DNA of 64,000 bases from Ravibacter sp964559125 (GTDB taxonomy: Bacteria > Bacteroidota > Bacteroidia > Cytophagales > Spirosomataceae), in NCBI GenBank assembly GCA_964559125.1, contig CAZLGW010000028.1, positions 10,998 through 74,997 of the forward strand. The letters run 5' to 3'. Every line of letters starts with the position of its first letter. Positions within the stretch are counted from its first letter, which is position 1. The notes under the pieces were generated by a model, which saw only the letters and a program-made list of their open reading frames with translations, had not been told where the DNA came from and did not search any database. Of the stretch, positions 43,601 through 53,289 are shown in pieces. Made by a program: the position numbers and the translations under genes.

Positions 43601-44686
43601 ATGAAACATTATTTCCTGGTATTCCTGATGGCGTTTACGTGGGTTACCGTTTACGGTCAGCCGATCGGCCCCGGTTTTTCAAAAGACGAATTCAGGGAAA
43701 TATTACTGATCACGGCCCGTACCTGTGCGCTGGATTCCGGCTATTTAAAGTCTATCCCTGAGCCCAAGGAATATTCGATTGTCTACAGATCGCCTGTCAC
43801 CGGGCTTGACAATCTCTGGGAGTTGTGGAAGAGCGACAGCAGAGCGGTGATCAGCATCAGGGGTACGACAGACAAGGCCGAAAGCTGGGCAGCCAATCTT
43901 TATGCTGCGATGGTACCCGCGAAAGGCGCCTTGTCGATAGCAGACGGGAAGTCGTTCGATTATACACTGGCAACCGACGAACGTGCCGCAGTGCATATGG
44001 GCTGGCTGCTGAGCCTGGCGTATATATCAGAAGACGTTGTGCAGCATATCCAGTCATTATATGACGCCGGTACCCGCGATTTTATCCTGGCCGGGCATAG
44101 CCAGGGTGGCGCGATAACCTACCTGCTGACAGCATATCTCTATCATCTCAGGAAGGCAGGTACGCTGCCTTCCGATATCAGGTTCAAGACTTATTGCAGC
44201 GCAGCGCCTAAGCCCGGCAACCTGTATTTTGCCTATAACTATGAGTATATGACCGGCAACGGCCTTGCCTTCAATGTTGTAAATTCAGCCGATTGGGTAC
44301 CCGAAACACCGGTTTCCATACAGACGCTCCTCGATTTCAACAGGGTTAACCCATTCATTCATGCCAAAGGAATGATAAAAAAGATGAAATTCCCCAGGAA
44401 TATGGTAATGAAGCATGTTTATGGGAAGCTTAGCAAGCCTACCCTGAAGGCGCAGCGTAACTATGAAAAGTATCTCGGTAAAATGACGTACAGGACCATC
44501 AGGGGATATCTGCCGGATTTCACGGCTCCCGAATACTATCATAGTAACCACTATGTCAGAACTGGAAATATGATCGTATTAACCCCCGACAGTGCTTATT
44601 ACGAGAAATACCCGGACGATCCTTCCAGGATTTTCATACATCATTTCCATGAACCCTATTTGCTTCTATTGGGGCTACTGGAATAG
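43601..44686 (+). CDS. Secreted lipase (class 3 alpha/beta hydrolase)
   Basis: A 361-residue exported hydrolase. Signal peptide ends at about residue 19 (VTVYGQ). The nucleophile Ser167 lies in GHSQGGA, the elbow motif of class 3 lipases, preceded by AVISIRGTTDKAESW, the family oxyanion region. The catalytic Asp and His are probably in VNSADWVPE and a C-terminal His, but I cannot fix them from sequence alone. Substrate preference is unknown. It is not in an operon; it follows the dnaJ terminator. Confidence 0.8.
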   Translation: MKHYFLVFLMAFTWVTVYGQPIGPGFSKDEFREILLITARTCALDSGYLKSIPEPKEYSIVYRSPVTGLDNLWELWKSDSRAVISIRGTTDKAESWAANLYAAMVPAKGALSIADGKSFDYTLATDERAAVHMGWLLSLAYISEDVVQHIQSLYDAGTRDFILAGHSQGGAITYLLTAYLYHLRKAGTLPSDIRFKTYCSAAPKPGNLYFAYNYEYMTGNGLAFNVVNSADWVPETPVSIQTLLDFNRVNPFIHAKGMIKKMKFPRNMVMKHVYGKLSKPTLKAQRNYEKYLGKMTYRTIRGYLPDFTAPEYYHSNHYVRTGNMIVLTPDSAYYEKYPDDPSRIFIHHFHEPYLLLLGLLE

Positions 44687-44713
44687 GAACCGGATAGTAG
44701 ATTTGGAATACTT

Positions 44714-45736
44714 TCAGAGATCCGGTAGCTCTGCGTAATATTCTTTTGCCCGCCTTGATTCCTGGCGGGCTGACGCCGTCTCACCGCTTTTTTCCAGGAG
44801 CTCCGACCTGTACCGGTGGCATTGCGCCGCAAGGTATGAATCGGGGAAGGACCGGGCCGACCTGGTAAAAAGGGATAACGCCTGGGCGATGGAGGCGGAA
44901 TCCGCTTGTTTTGCTAGCGAAAGGGCCTCGTAAAAATCCTGTTTCCATCGCTTTGCTACCGGGCTCATTCGCTCGGCTTCCCGGAATGCCTGGAAAGGAG
45001 GTATCTCCCCGACCAGCGAGTTCTTTTCGGCTATTGCGGGAACAGGCCGGCTGAAAAATAATTCAAGTGCTTTCAGGTAGGCGTGGGCTTCATCCTCGTT
45101 GTGCGATTTGCTTTTCAGGAGTTGCTCTTCCTTTGCATTGCTGAAGAAGGAAGCTTCTGCCAGTACCGCCGGTATACCGTAAGTATTCCGCAGCACCGAA
45201 GCTCCGGCTCCCGGGAAGACGGTAAAATCGGATGCCACCGTGGCGAAATTGCCTTTTTCCGAAACTTTACCCTTGTATAGTGTAGTTACGAATTCTTTTG
45301 CAAGGAGCTTCCCGAACAAAACCCCTGCCTGGTTTTCCGATACATGACCGTGAAAATAGATGATTGGAAAATTGACGGACGAGTCGGCGGTAGCATTGTG
45401 ATGAATGGAAATAAAGATATCGGAACCGGCCTCCACACAGATCTTCGAGCGGTCGGGCAGCGGGACAAACACGTCTTCCGTCCTGGTCATCACAACCCGG
45501 GCGCCCTTGTCTTCGAGCATCTGTTTCAGGAGAAAGGCGACCCTGAGGTTGATCCATTCCTCGCGTTCTCCGGCCGGGCCTACGCGATAGCTGTCGGTGG
45601 CGGCGGTGCCTCCGTGACCGGGGTCGATACAGATGATTTTACCCGCGAGAGGATTTCCTTCCTTTGTCTGAGCGAAAGAGAAAGATCCGGAATAGAGAAA
45701 AAACAAGAGGGTAAAGAAAGATGATATCCTGCGCAT
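44714..45736 (-). CDS. N-acetylmuramoyl-L-alanine amidase (Amidase_3)
   Basis: A 340-residue exported cell-wall hydrolase that cuts the bond between muramic acid and the stem peptide. Signal peptide to about residue 22 (SFAQT). The zinc ligands are His41 (DPGHGG), Glu59 or Glu60 (EREEWINL) and His112 (SIHHNA), with catalytic Glu194 (LAEASFF), the Amidase_3 set. The C-terminal 90 residues are a helical repeat-like part rich in Ala and Ser (ALSLAKQADSASIAQALSLF) that may be a regulatory or anchoring domain. It stands alone, next to the lipase on the opposite strand. Confidence 0.92.
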   Translation of the reverse strand: MRRISSFFTLLFFLYSGSFSFAQTKEGNPLAGKIICIDPGHGGTAATDSYRVGPAGEREEWINLRVAFLLKQMLEDKGARVVMTRTEDVFVPLPDRSKICVEAGSDIFISIHHNATADSSVNFPIIYFHGHVSENQAGVLFGKLLAKEFVTTLYKGKVSEKGNFATVASDFTVFPGAGASVLRNTYGIPAVLAEASFFSNAKEEQLLKSKSHNEDEAHAYLKALELFFSRPVPAIAEKNSLVGEIPPFQAFREAERMSPVAKRWKQDFYEALSLAKQADSASIAQALSLFTRSARSFPDSYLAAQCHRYRSELLEKSGETASARQESRRAKEYYAELPDL

Positions 45737-45880
45737 ATTAAAAGGGTATATGTCCGGCTGGGCTTTATCCGGAGAAAATTAAGAAAATGTTGTCAATAAA
45801 TTTCAATGGGAGGGGCGCCCTTTTCCGCTATTGTCGTTAAACTTTATTGCCGGCTCCCGGGATGAGATTTTCCTGAATAC

Positions 45881-45911
45881 AAAAAAAGAGGACTCTTTCG
45901 GGTCCCCTTTT
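45881..45911 (-). terminator. Intrinsic terminator of the lamin-tail gene
   Basis: On the minus strand AAAAGGGGAC pairs with GTCCTCTTTT (one mismatch) followed by a 7-T run. It lies just downstream of the stop at 45935. Confidence 0.8.
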
Positions 45912-45934
45912 GATAATATGCCTGCTTCTTCCGG

Positions 45935-47077
45935 TCAGTTTGCCACTACAAGGGTACGTCTGAATTGTTGCCCTGTTGAGGTAGTAAAATGGATCAGGTA
46001 TGTCCCGGAAGGCCAGTTCGAGGTATCGAACGACGTACTTTCGTTAAATTCGATACGACGCTGCTCTATACCCAGGCTGTTGTATACCTTCAGGGTGGCA
46101 GCGTTCTTCTCAATTGTTTTTACAGTAAGCGCCCCGCCTGTAGCCGGGTTGGGATAAATGGATATCATTTCGCCGGGGCCGTCTGTTTCAATTACCCGGA
46201 TGATCGAGAGTTCGGTCTTTCCGTCCGCACCGGTAATGCCCAGGCGGTAGTATATAATCTGCCTGGTAGTCGCCGCATTTTCATCCCGGAAGGAAAACCT
46301 TTGCCGGTCGCTGACAGCAGGTATACGGTGTATCGTCTCAAAGCTGTACCCGCTGAAAGAACGTTGTATTTCGAATACGGTACCATCTTCATAGTCGGCG
46401 ATTTCCCATAAAAGATCTATAGCGGCTTCGTTACGGGTTGCAGTGAAAGAGACGAGCGTGACGGGGAGATCGTTGTCGCACGGGTCAAATGCTACAGTGG
46501 CGTGCGAGCTTTTGCCCGGGCTGCCGTATTGCCCGGCTACTGAAGCAAACGATCCCTCGGTATCGCCCGACGAGGAAAGGGTCCATTCGCTGATGTCGTT
46601 TGCCCCCAATCCGGTCTCGCTGACCCAGGCGCTGTGGTCTTGGGTTCGGGGGGTGCCCGGGAAATCCTGATCGCCGTAGGCCAGTTTGTCGACCAGGTTG
46701 TCTTCGGCATCGAAAAGATTGATTTCATCGTTCCTGCCGAGATTGGTGGTGTTGTCCCCTATCACTTTTACCTGACTGCACAGGTCCCAGTGTGCTCTGA
46801 AGTCTTCTGCCGGAGATTCTGCGAGGATCACCGACTCTCCAGGCTGGATGATCCCGAAAGCGCTCAGGCTAACCGGGGCCGGAACCGGGTTGTTGTCAGT
46901 GAAACTCCACCCGGTCATATCTACCGGAACGTTGCCAATATTGGTAAACTCGATAAATTCCGAGCCGTTGTACATGTATTCCGTGATCCGGACCTGTGCC
47001 ATTACCGGGCCGGCTATTGCAGACCATAATGCTGTGAAGAAAAGTGAAAAGACATGAAATGTAGTAATCTGATTCAT
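45935..47077 (-). CDS. Secreted lamin-tail-domain protein with T9SS sorting domain
   Basis: A 380-residue exported protein. After a signal peptide (to about AQ at residue 28) comes a lamin tail domain (VRITEYMYNGSEFIEFTNIGNVPVDMTGWSFTD, about 29-145), a middle beta module with the stalk start LPVTLVSFTATRNEAAIDLLW, and a C-terminal type A sorting domain (ISIYPNPATGG to LIHFTTSTGQQFRRTLVV). Lamin tail domains in secreted bacterial proteins accompany surface nucleases and adhesins, but no enzyme is here. Surface anchoring is inferred from the T9SS domain. Confidence 0.85.
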   Translation of the reverse strand: MNQITTFHVFSLFFTALWSAIAGPVMAQVRITEYMYNGSEFIEFTNIGNVPVDMTGWSFTDNNPVPAPVSLSAFGIIQPGESVILAESPAEDFRAHWDLCSQVKVIGDNTTNLGRNDEINLFDAEDNLVDKLAYGDQDFPGTPRTQDHSAWVSETGLGANDISEWTLSSSGDTEGSFASVAGQYGSPGKSSHATVAFDPCDNDLPVTLVSFTATRNEAAIDLLWEIADYEDGTVFEIQRSFSGYSFETIHRIPAVSDRQRFSFRDENAATTRQIIYYRLGITGADGKTELSIIRVIETDGPGEMISIYPNPATGGALTVKTIEKNAATLKVYNSLGIEQRRIEFNESTSFDTSNWPSGTYLIHFTTSTGQQFRRTLVVAN

Positions 47078-47218
47078 ATGGCAGTTGTTAGATTAAGTTA
47101 GAATCGGAGTTCATCCGGCCGATCATTTTCAAAACGTTAAATATTCAAAGTGTATGTGAAGTCAGTATTACCTGTAAGTTAACAAATAAATACCTGCTAC
47201 AGAATAAAATACAGGAAT

Positions 47219-47260
47219 AAAAAAAACCGGGGAAAGAACAGGTATCCTGCTTTTCCCCGG
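47219..47260 (-). terminator. Intrinsic terminator of the RND efflux operon
   Basis: Minus strand CCGGGGAAA arm pairs with TTTCCCCGG (9 bp) with an inner CAGG/CCTG stem, followed by an 8-T run (complement of 47219-47226). It lies directly after the RND gene stop. Confidence 0.85.
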
Positions 47261-47284
47261 GGTGTCTGATAGCTGCTATGCTGT

Positions 47285-50200
47285 TTATGCTGCCTCTTCA
47301 GGCTTTTTACGGAACCATTTATCCCTTATTTTTTCGTTGACGTAATACATACACGGTACCAGCACGAGGGTTAGCACAGTTGAGAAAGTAAGCCCGAAAA
47401 TGATTGTCCAGGCGAGGATATTCCAGAATACTGCACTTGGTCCGCCGATGATCAGGTCCGGGGAAAGATCCCGGAACAGGCCTACAAAATCGACCGTAAT
47501 ACCGAATGCCAGCGGGATCAGCCCCAGTACGGCGGCCGAGGCGGTCAGCAGAACGGGAGTAAGCCTTATCGCGCCTCCTTCGATGATGGCTTCACGCATC
47601 GGAACGCCGCGGTCTCTCAGCTCATCGATAAACTCTATCAACAGTATACCGTTCTTTACCACGATACCAGCGAGCGCTATCATCCCCACTCCCGACATGA
47701 TAACCGAGAATTCCTTGTTGAAGATCACGAATCCCAGGAACACGCCGATAAGGGAAAGCAGAATTGTGAAAAAGATAATGAAAGGTTTTACGACTGAATT
47801 GAACTGGGTAGCCAGGATCAGGTAGATCAGCATGACCGCCCCCAGAAAAGCAGTTCCCAGGAAGGCCATGGATTCAGCCTGTTCTTCCTGCTCGCCACCC
47901 ATGGAAATGGTATAACCGTTAGGGATTTCCATTCCTGCGATCAACTGGTTGATCTGGCCTACGATGACGTTCGCATTATATCCCGGCACCACATCCGAGC
48001 CCAGGGTGACGATTCTGCGCTGATCCTTCCGGTTGATCTGGCTGAAGGTAGTCGAGTATTTGATATCGGCAACCGATGTAACAGGTACCTGGCGAAGGGC
48101 TCCTCCCATGTTCATGTCGCGATATACGATGTTGAGGCTTAAAAGCTTCTCGATATTCTCGCGATCGTCTTTTTTAAGGCGCAGCATGATCGGGTATTCA
48201 TCCTTATCATCCCGGAACTTGGAAATTTCGAGCCCGAAGAGGCTGGTACGGATGGCCATTGCGATCTGTTGTGAGCTGATCCCTTCCCGCTGTGCCTTTT
48301 CCCGGTCGATATCGATGATGATCTCCGGCTTGTTAGTGACCAGGTCGGAACGCAGCTGGTCTATGCCTTCGATACCCGACTGCTCTATCAGCGTCAGCAC
48401 GTCCTTCTCGAGCTTCTGGAGCACATCAAACTCGTCGCCGGTGATTTCGACGGAGATCGGCTTTCCGGTAGGAGGGCCTACCGCCTCTCTTTCTACCGAT
48501 ATTTCCGTCCCCGGTATGTCGATGACCGCATCCCTGATTTTATTCAGGATGACTTCGGTGGATTTGCCACCCCTTTCCGTACCATATACAAAAGCTACTG
48601 TTACCTTCGACTTGTGGGGAGTAGCCGAACGGTCGGGATTGTATGGGTCGCCCGCATTTTTACCTACGTTGGCTATCACCGAGTTGACGATACCCATAGC
48701 ATCTTCTTTTTCAAGAACGTCGAAAACCCGTTGCTCGATGATCCGGGTAAGCGAATCCGTCACAGCGGCGTCGGTACCGACCGGCATTTTGTTGTATACA
48801 TATACATAATCGGGATCTCCGCTCGGGAAGAATACTACTTCAGGCTTGGCGATCGCTACGATAAAGAAAGTCAGGAAAAACAACCCTACCATGCCGACGA
48901 TGGCCCAGATAGGCCTCCATCCAACGAGCAGCCACCTGATCAGCCGTCCGTAGCCATTTTTAAGGGCAGGCAGAAGCTTTTCCTGGAAGGGAAGCAGGAT
49001 TTTCGGAGTAAGGATATAATGGTTGAAAAGGAAAAGTATCAGGATAAAGATAAGGAAGTTCCCGACCCCGCGGTCAATCAGGTAGCCCAGCAGAGCGCCG
49101 GCAACGAGGATAATCACGGGACGCCTGATACTTCCGAAACTGAAATCGTAGTTGGCCTTTTCCTCCGCATGCCTGCCCATAAACGATACTGCGAACACCG
49201 GGTTCATAACATAGGCTACGAACAAGGAAGCACCGAGGGTAATGATCAGCGTAAGCGGCATGAATTTCATGAATTCGCCGACTATCCCGACCCAGAACAA
49301 CAGCGGTACGAACGGGGCTATGGTAGTAAGCGTCCCCGAGAGTACCGGGATAAATACCTCCCCGGCAGCTGCTTTTACCGCCTGCTGGATAGTCCAGTCC
49401 TTATGCTGGTTAAACAACCGGTGCGTATTCTCGATCACCACGATGGCGTCGTCGACTACTAGTCCTATCCCCAGCAGGAATGCAAAGAGGACAATGGTGT
49501 TGAGTGTAAAGTCAGTGCCGAACATGGGCCCTATGATGGGCATCAGCACGAAGGCCACCAATGCGGAAAGCGGTACTGCCATTGCAACGAATATGGCATC
49601 GCGGACCCCCATGAAAAACATCAGCACGCATACTACGAAGATAAACCCGAGTATAACCGTATTGATCAGGTCGTGGATGTCGGCGCGCGTCTGTACCGAC
49701 TGGTCGGCAGTGATCTTGATATCAAGTGCTTCGGGGAAACGGTTTTCCTTGTATTCGTCGATCACTTCCTGGATCTTGTCGGATGCGTCGACCAGGTTTT
49801 CGCCGGAGCGTTTGATGACGTTGAGCGTGATGACCGATTTCCCGTCGAGACGGGCAAAATCCTGTTGTTCTTCAAAGCTGTCGGTTACTTCGGCTACATC
49901 CCCCAGCCTTATCACTGCGCCGGTGGCGCTCCGGATGCGCATGTTGGCCATTTCATTGACGTCGGTATACTCGCCCTTCACACGCAGGGTCCTTCTTACG
50001 CCGTACACGTTCAGTTCACCCCCGGAGATGTTGATGTTTTCTCCCTGGAGGGCGGCCTGTATGTCGTAAAACGACAGCCCGGTAGCCTGCATCCTGGGCA
50101 GGTCGACGTTGATCTGTATCTCCCGGTTAAGCGCGCCCAGTATATCGACGCGGGTAATCTCTGGCAGCGCCTCGATGCCGTCCTGCAGGTCTTCTGCGAA

Positions 50201-50689
50201 TTCCTTCAGTTGCTTCAGAGAGAAATCACCCGCCATATTGACGTTCATGATAGGGAATTCCGAGAAGTTGACATCCTGGGCTGTCGGACCGGCATCCAGG
50301 TTCTGGGGGAGATCGGTTTTGGACTTATCGATAGCGTCGCGAACCCGCTGGAGCGCATCTTCCACGCGGACGGTCGGGACAAATTCCACCAGAATCACCG
50401 AGACGTCCTGCAGGGCGTTGGATTTTACTCTCTTGACACCGTTGAGCGATTTAAGCTGCTTTTCGATCGGCTTGTTGATCGTATTTTCGATATCGGCAGG
50501 CGCCGTTCCGAAGTAGATTGTGTTGATATAGATCTGTGGGATCTTGATGTCGGGAAACTGCTCTTTGGGTAGGTTGTTGTACACCATAAAACCCGCAAGC
50601 GCAATGATGAATGTGAAAATGTAGACCGTGGTCCTGTTTTCCACACACCAGTTCGTAAAACTCAGGGTTTTGTATTCGTGAAATTTCAT
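47285..50689 (-). CDS. RND efflux pump, inner-membrane transporter
   Basis: A 1134-residue resistance-nodulation-division transporter of the AcrB type, longer than usual (about 1040). The proton relay is seen in LLGIGLVVDDAIVVIENTHRLF, with the Asp pair; the N-terminal helix leads into LPKEQFPDIKIPQIYINTIYFGTAP, and a second copy of the fold follows (GMIALAGIVVKNGILLIEFIDELRDRG). The first helix starts at WCVENRTTVYIFTFIIALAG. Pumped substrates cannot be told. It is the last gene of the tolC, adaptor, RND operon with a 48-bp gap. Confidence 0.95.
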   Translation of the reverse strand: MKFHEYKTLSFTNWCVENRTTVYIFTFIIALAGFMVYNNLPKEQFPDIKIPQIYINTIYFGTAPADIENTINKPIEKQLKSLNGVKRVKSNALQDVSVILVEFVPTVRVEDALQRVRDAIDKSKTDLPQNLDAGPTAQDVNFSEFPIMNVNMAGDFSLKQLKEFAEDLQDGIEALPEITRVDILGALNREIQINVDLPRMQATGLSFYDIQAALQGENINISGGELNVYGVRRTLRVKGEYTDVNEMANMRIRSATGAVIRLGDVAEVTDSFEEQQDFARLDGKSVITLNVIKRSGENLVDASDKIQEVIDEYKENRFPEALDIKITADQSVQTRADIHDLINTVILGFIFVVCVLMFFMGVRDAIFVAMAVPLSALVAFVLMPIIGPMFGTDFTLNTIVLFAFLLGIGLVVDDAIVVIENTHRLFNQHKDWTIQQAVKAAAGEVFIPVLSGTLTTIAPFVPLLFWVGIVGEFMKFMPLTLIITLGASLFVAYVMNPVFAVSFMGRHAEEKANYDFSFGSIRRPVIILVAGALLGYLIDRGVGNFLIFILILFLFNHYILTPKILLPFQEKLLPALKNGYGRLIRWLLVGWRPIWAIVGMVGLFFLTFFIVAIAKPEVVFFPSGDPDYVYVYNKMPVGTDAAVTDSLTRIIEQRVFDVLEKEDAMGIVNSVIANVGKNAGDPYNPDRSATPHKSKVTVAFVYGTERGGKSTEVILNKIRDAVIDIPGTEISVEREAVGPPTGKPISVEITGDEFDVLQKLEKDVLTLIEQSGIEGIDQLRSDLVTNKPEIIIDIDREKAQREGISSQQIAMAIRTSLFGLEISKFRDDKDEYPIMLRLKKDDRENIEKLLSLNIVYRDMNMGGALRQVPVTSVADIKYSTTFSQINRKDQRRIVTLGSDVVPGYNANVIVGQINQLIAGMEIPNGYTISMGGEQEEQAESMAFLGTAFLGAVMLIYLILATQFNSVVKPFIIFFTILLSLIGVFLGFVIFNKEFSVIMSGVGMIALAGIVVKNGILLIEFIDELRDRGVPMREAIIEGGAIRLTPVLLTASAAVLGLIPLAFGITVDFVGLFRDLSPDLIIGGPSAVFWNILAWTIIFGLTFSTVLTLVLVPCMYYVNEKIRDKWFRKKPEEAA

Positions 50690-50737
50690 ACGAGTCTATA
50701 TTTTTAATGATCTCTGTCAGGGGAAGACCGCAGCAGG

Positions 50738-51868
50738 CTAGTACGATACCGCCTGGCCGTCTACCACCTCCTGGTAACCCTGTGTAATCAGCATTTCGCC
50801 CGCTGTCAGTCCGCTCAGTATTTCAATTTTGCCGTTATAGGCGAGACCGGTCTCCACCAGTTTTGCTTCGGCTATCTTTTCGTTCCCCCTGGCGACTGCT
50901 ACGAACACAACCTTTCCTTTTTCTGTATTCTGTACGAGGTTCTGGTTGATTACCAGCGCATCCTTACGTGTGGCGTCGTTGACCTGTACCTGCGCCATCA
51001 TATTGGGTTTCAGGTCTTTGGTGGCAGGAAGATTAGCCTCGATGTTAAAGGTGCGGGAAAGTGGGTCGACTGTCGTACCGACGAAAGAAATCCGTGCAGT
51101 ATATTCCCGCTGAAGGTCGGGGAATTTTACGATGACCTCGTCGCCTTTTTTGACGCTGGCTACATAGGAGTCGGCAATTTTGGCCGCTACTTTAAGATTG
51201 GACAGGTTGACTACCCTCACGACCCCGAGTCCCGGCTGGGCCATTTCGCCTATCCTGATATTGACCAGGTCGACGGTGCCTGCGATCGGCGAGGTGATAT
51301 TGGACTGGGAAAGCTGCGTCTGAAGCGTGGTCAGCTTTTTTTCCAGCGCCTCTTTGTTGTTTTTGGCTTGCAGGTACTGGATCTCGGTCCCTATTTTCTG
51401 GTTCCAGAGCGATTCCTGCTTTTCAAACAGGGTGTTGGCGAGCGTAAGCTGGGTTTTCAGCTCTTCGATGCTTTCGCGCAGAATGCTGTCGTCGACCTTC
51501 GCGATGGTCGAGCCTACGTTAACAAAATCGCCTTCTTTTACATACATGGCTGTTACCGCTCCCGGTGTTTTAGGGGTGACCAGCACGCTGTTTTTGGCGT
51601 CGACAGTGCCCTGCAGCTCGATATAGTGCCTGAACTCGGTAGCCTGCAGCGGACTTACCGTAACCAGCTTTACCCTGTTTTCGGCCTTCCGGGTGGTATC
51701 CAGCTTTGCGATCTCTGCTTCCAGGGCTTTGATCTGCTGCCCGATCTGGATCTGCTGCGATTTCAGGCCGGCGAGCTCCTCTTTTTTGGCTTCCAGCCCT
51801 TCCTTTTTGGAGCCTCCGCAGGCGGCAAGTATCAGGACGACAGGTAGAATTATAGCTTGACGTAACAT
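50738..51868 (-). CDS. RND efflux periplasmic adaptor lipoprotein (HlyD/MFP type)
   Basis: A 376-residue membrane-fusion protein. Lipobox LAACGG at about 14-19 predicts a lipid-anchored Cys17. A coiled-coil hairpin (KEELAGLKSQQIQIGQQIKALEAEIAK and the longer ESIEELKTQLTLANTLF region), the lipoyl halves (FVNVGSTIAKVDD and TSPIAGTVDLVNIRIGEM), and the beta barrel with GLGVVRVVNLSNLKVAAKI are in the usual order. It links the RND pump and TolC. Confidence 0.93.
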   Translation of the reverse strand: MLRQAIILPVVLILAACGGSKKEGLEAKKEELAGLKSQQIQIGQQIKALEAEIAKLDTTRKAENRVKLVTVSPLQATEFRHYIELQGTVDAKNSVLVTPKTPGAVTAMYVKEGDFVNVGSTIAKVDDSILRESIEELKTQLTLANTLFEKQESLWNQKIGTEIQYLQAKNNKEALEKKLTTLQTQLSQSNITSPIAGTVDLVNIRIGEMAQPGLGVVRVVNLSNLKVAAKIADSYVASVKKGDEVIVKFPDLQREYTARISFVGTTVDPLSRTFNIEANLPATKDLKPNMMAQVQVNDATRKDALVINQNLVQNTEKGKVVFVAVARGNEKIAEAKLVETGLAYNGKIEILSGLTAGEMLITQGYQEVVDGQAVSY

Positions 51869-51921
51869 GGTTTTCGTGAATTATGGTTTGAAGGCGGGCC
51901 CGTATGGTCCGGCCTTGAGGA

Positions 51922-53289
51922 TTATTTTTGTGAAGTATACAGTTCTCCGCGTGCTTTCTGAAGATCCACCTTCGCAATCAGCAAGTCGTAGAGTGCGGCA
52001 AAATAGTTGGTCTGCGCTTCCTTAAGTGACGATTCGGCATTGATCACCTCGATATTAGACCCGACTCCCTCCTGGTACTTGATCTTCGAAACCCTGACCA
52101 CTTCCTTAGCCAGGTCGATGTTGCGCTGATGAGTTACGAGCGTCTCAAGGGAGTTGGTAAGGGTTATATTGGCTTGTTTTACCTCCAGGTCTATCGATTG
52201 TTCCAGCAGCGTACGGTTGTTGTTGATTTTATCGAGCGCTATCCGCTTCTGCTGCAACTGGTAATGTTTGGATAAACCGTCGAAGATCGGGAGCTGGAGA
52301 TTGAAGTTGAAGGCAGCGTTGTTGTACCATTTGGAAGTGAAAAGCACTCCCAGTTGATCGCGCCCGTTATTATAGCCGTAGCCCAGAGAAGCGCTGACGA
52401 CCGGAAGGTAGCCGCTCCTGATATTCTGAATATCGAGTTTAGCAAGCTTGCCCTGGGTAGAAAGCAGGGAATGCTCTATCCTGTTGGTATAGATACTCTG
52501 CTCCGGATCGCTTATCAAAGCCTTGAACTCACCCAGGTTGAGGTTAGGGTCAAGCTTATCGGTAAGCTCAATTTCAGTATTCTGAGGCATTCCCATCTGG
52601 AATTTCAACAGCGCCTTGCTCAACTCGATCAGGTTGGATACTTTCTGTTTTTCGGTCAGAAGGTTATTGCGTTGTACCTCTATCCGGTCAATGTCGATCT
52701 TTTCGACAAACCCGGTCTCATACAGCACTTTTGTCTCCCGTAGCATGGTATCGAGCCGGGCGATATTGAGATCGAGTATTTCAGATTGCTGCCCGGCTAC
52801 CTGGACCGAATAATAGGCTTTATGTACGGCTTCCGCTATACCGACGGCAGTCTGCTCCACTCCTTTTTGCGCCAGTTCCCGGTAAGTTGCTGCAGCCCTC
52901 AAACCAACGAAGTAGGAGCCGTTGAACAGCAACTGGTTCCAGTTGACGCTGGTCAGACCGGTGTTTTTGATGCCGAAGTCGAGTACCATAGGAGGGGCGT
53001 CTTCCGGTGCGTCAGGATTAAACGTATTAGCCGGCACGATGAATTTCTGGATAATAATGTTATTAGTATATCCAAAATTTGCACTAAGCTGCGGTAAGCC
53101 AATGGCTCTTGTCTCCCTGATCTTGGCTTCTGCCACCACGGTTTCGAGCTGGGCATTGCGGACGTTGATATTTTTCTGGATGGCATACTGGACGGCTTCC
53201 TCTAGCGAGAACGCTTCCTGCGCCATCACCGGCTGCATCACGGCCAGGAAAGCCGTAAGGGCAAGCAGACAGTAACGATAAGATTTCAT
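51922..53289 (-). CDS. TolC-family outer-membrane efflux protein
   Basis: A 455-residue outer-membrane channel. Signal peptide MKSYRYCLLALTAFLAV to about VMAQ. Two homologous halves of long helices and strands are visible (NVRNAQLETVVAEAKIRETRAIGLPQLSANFGYT in the first half; AFNFNLQLPIFDGLSKHYQLQQKRIALDKIN in the second), as in TolC. It is the first gene of the operon with the adaptor and RND pump (53 bp apart). A regulator such as TetR is not present next to it, unlike many such operons. Confidence 0.93.
   Translation of the reverse strand: MKSYRYCLLALTAFLAVMQPVMAQEAFSLEEAVQYAIQKNINVRNAQLETVVAEAKIRETRAIGLPQLSANFGYTNNIIIQKFIVPANTFNPDAPEDAPPMVLDFGIKNTGLTSVNWNQLLFNGSYFVGLRAAATYRELAQKGVEQTAVGIAEAVHKAYYSVQVAGQQSEILDLNIARLDTMLRETKVLYETGFVEKIDIDRIEVQRNNLLTEKQKVSNLIELSKALLKFQMGMPQNTEIELTDKLDPNLNLGEFKALISDPEQSIYTNRIEHSLLSTQGKLAKLDIQNIRSGYLPVVSASLGYGYNNGRDQLGVLFTSKWYNNAAFNFNLQLPIFDGLSKHYQLQQKRIALDKINNNRTLLEQSIDLEVKQANITLTNSLETLVTHQRNIDLAKEVVRVSKIKYQEGVGSNIEVINAESSLKEAQTNYFAALYDLLIAKVDLQKARGELYTSQK

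Noticed and set aside
47300..50572. Long open frames antisense to the RND efflux gene (for example 48614-49462, 49673-50572)
   Set aside because: They mirror the coding strand of a strong 1134-residue gene and encode no recognisable domain.
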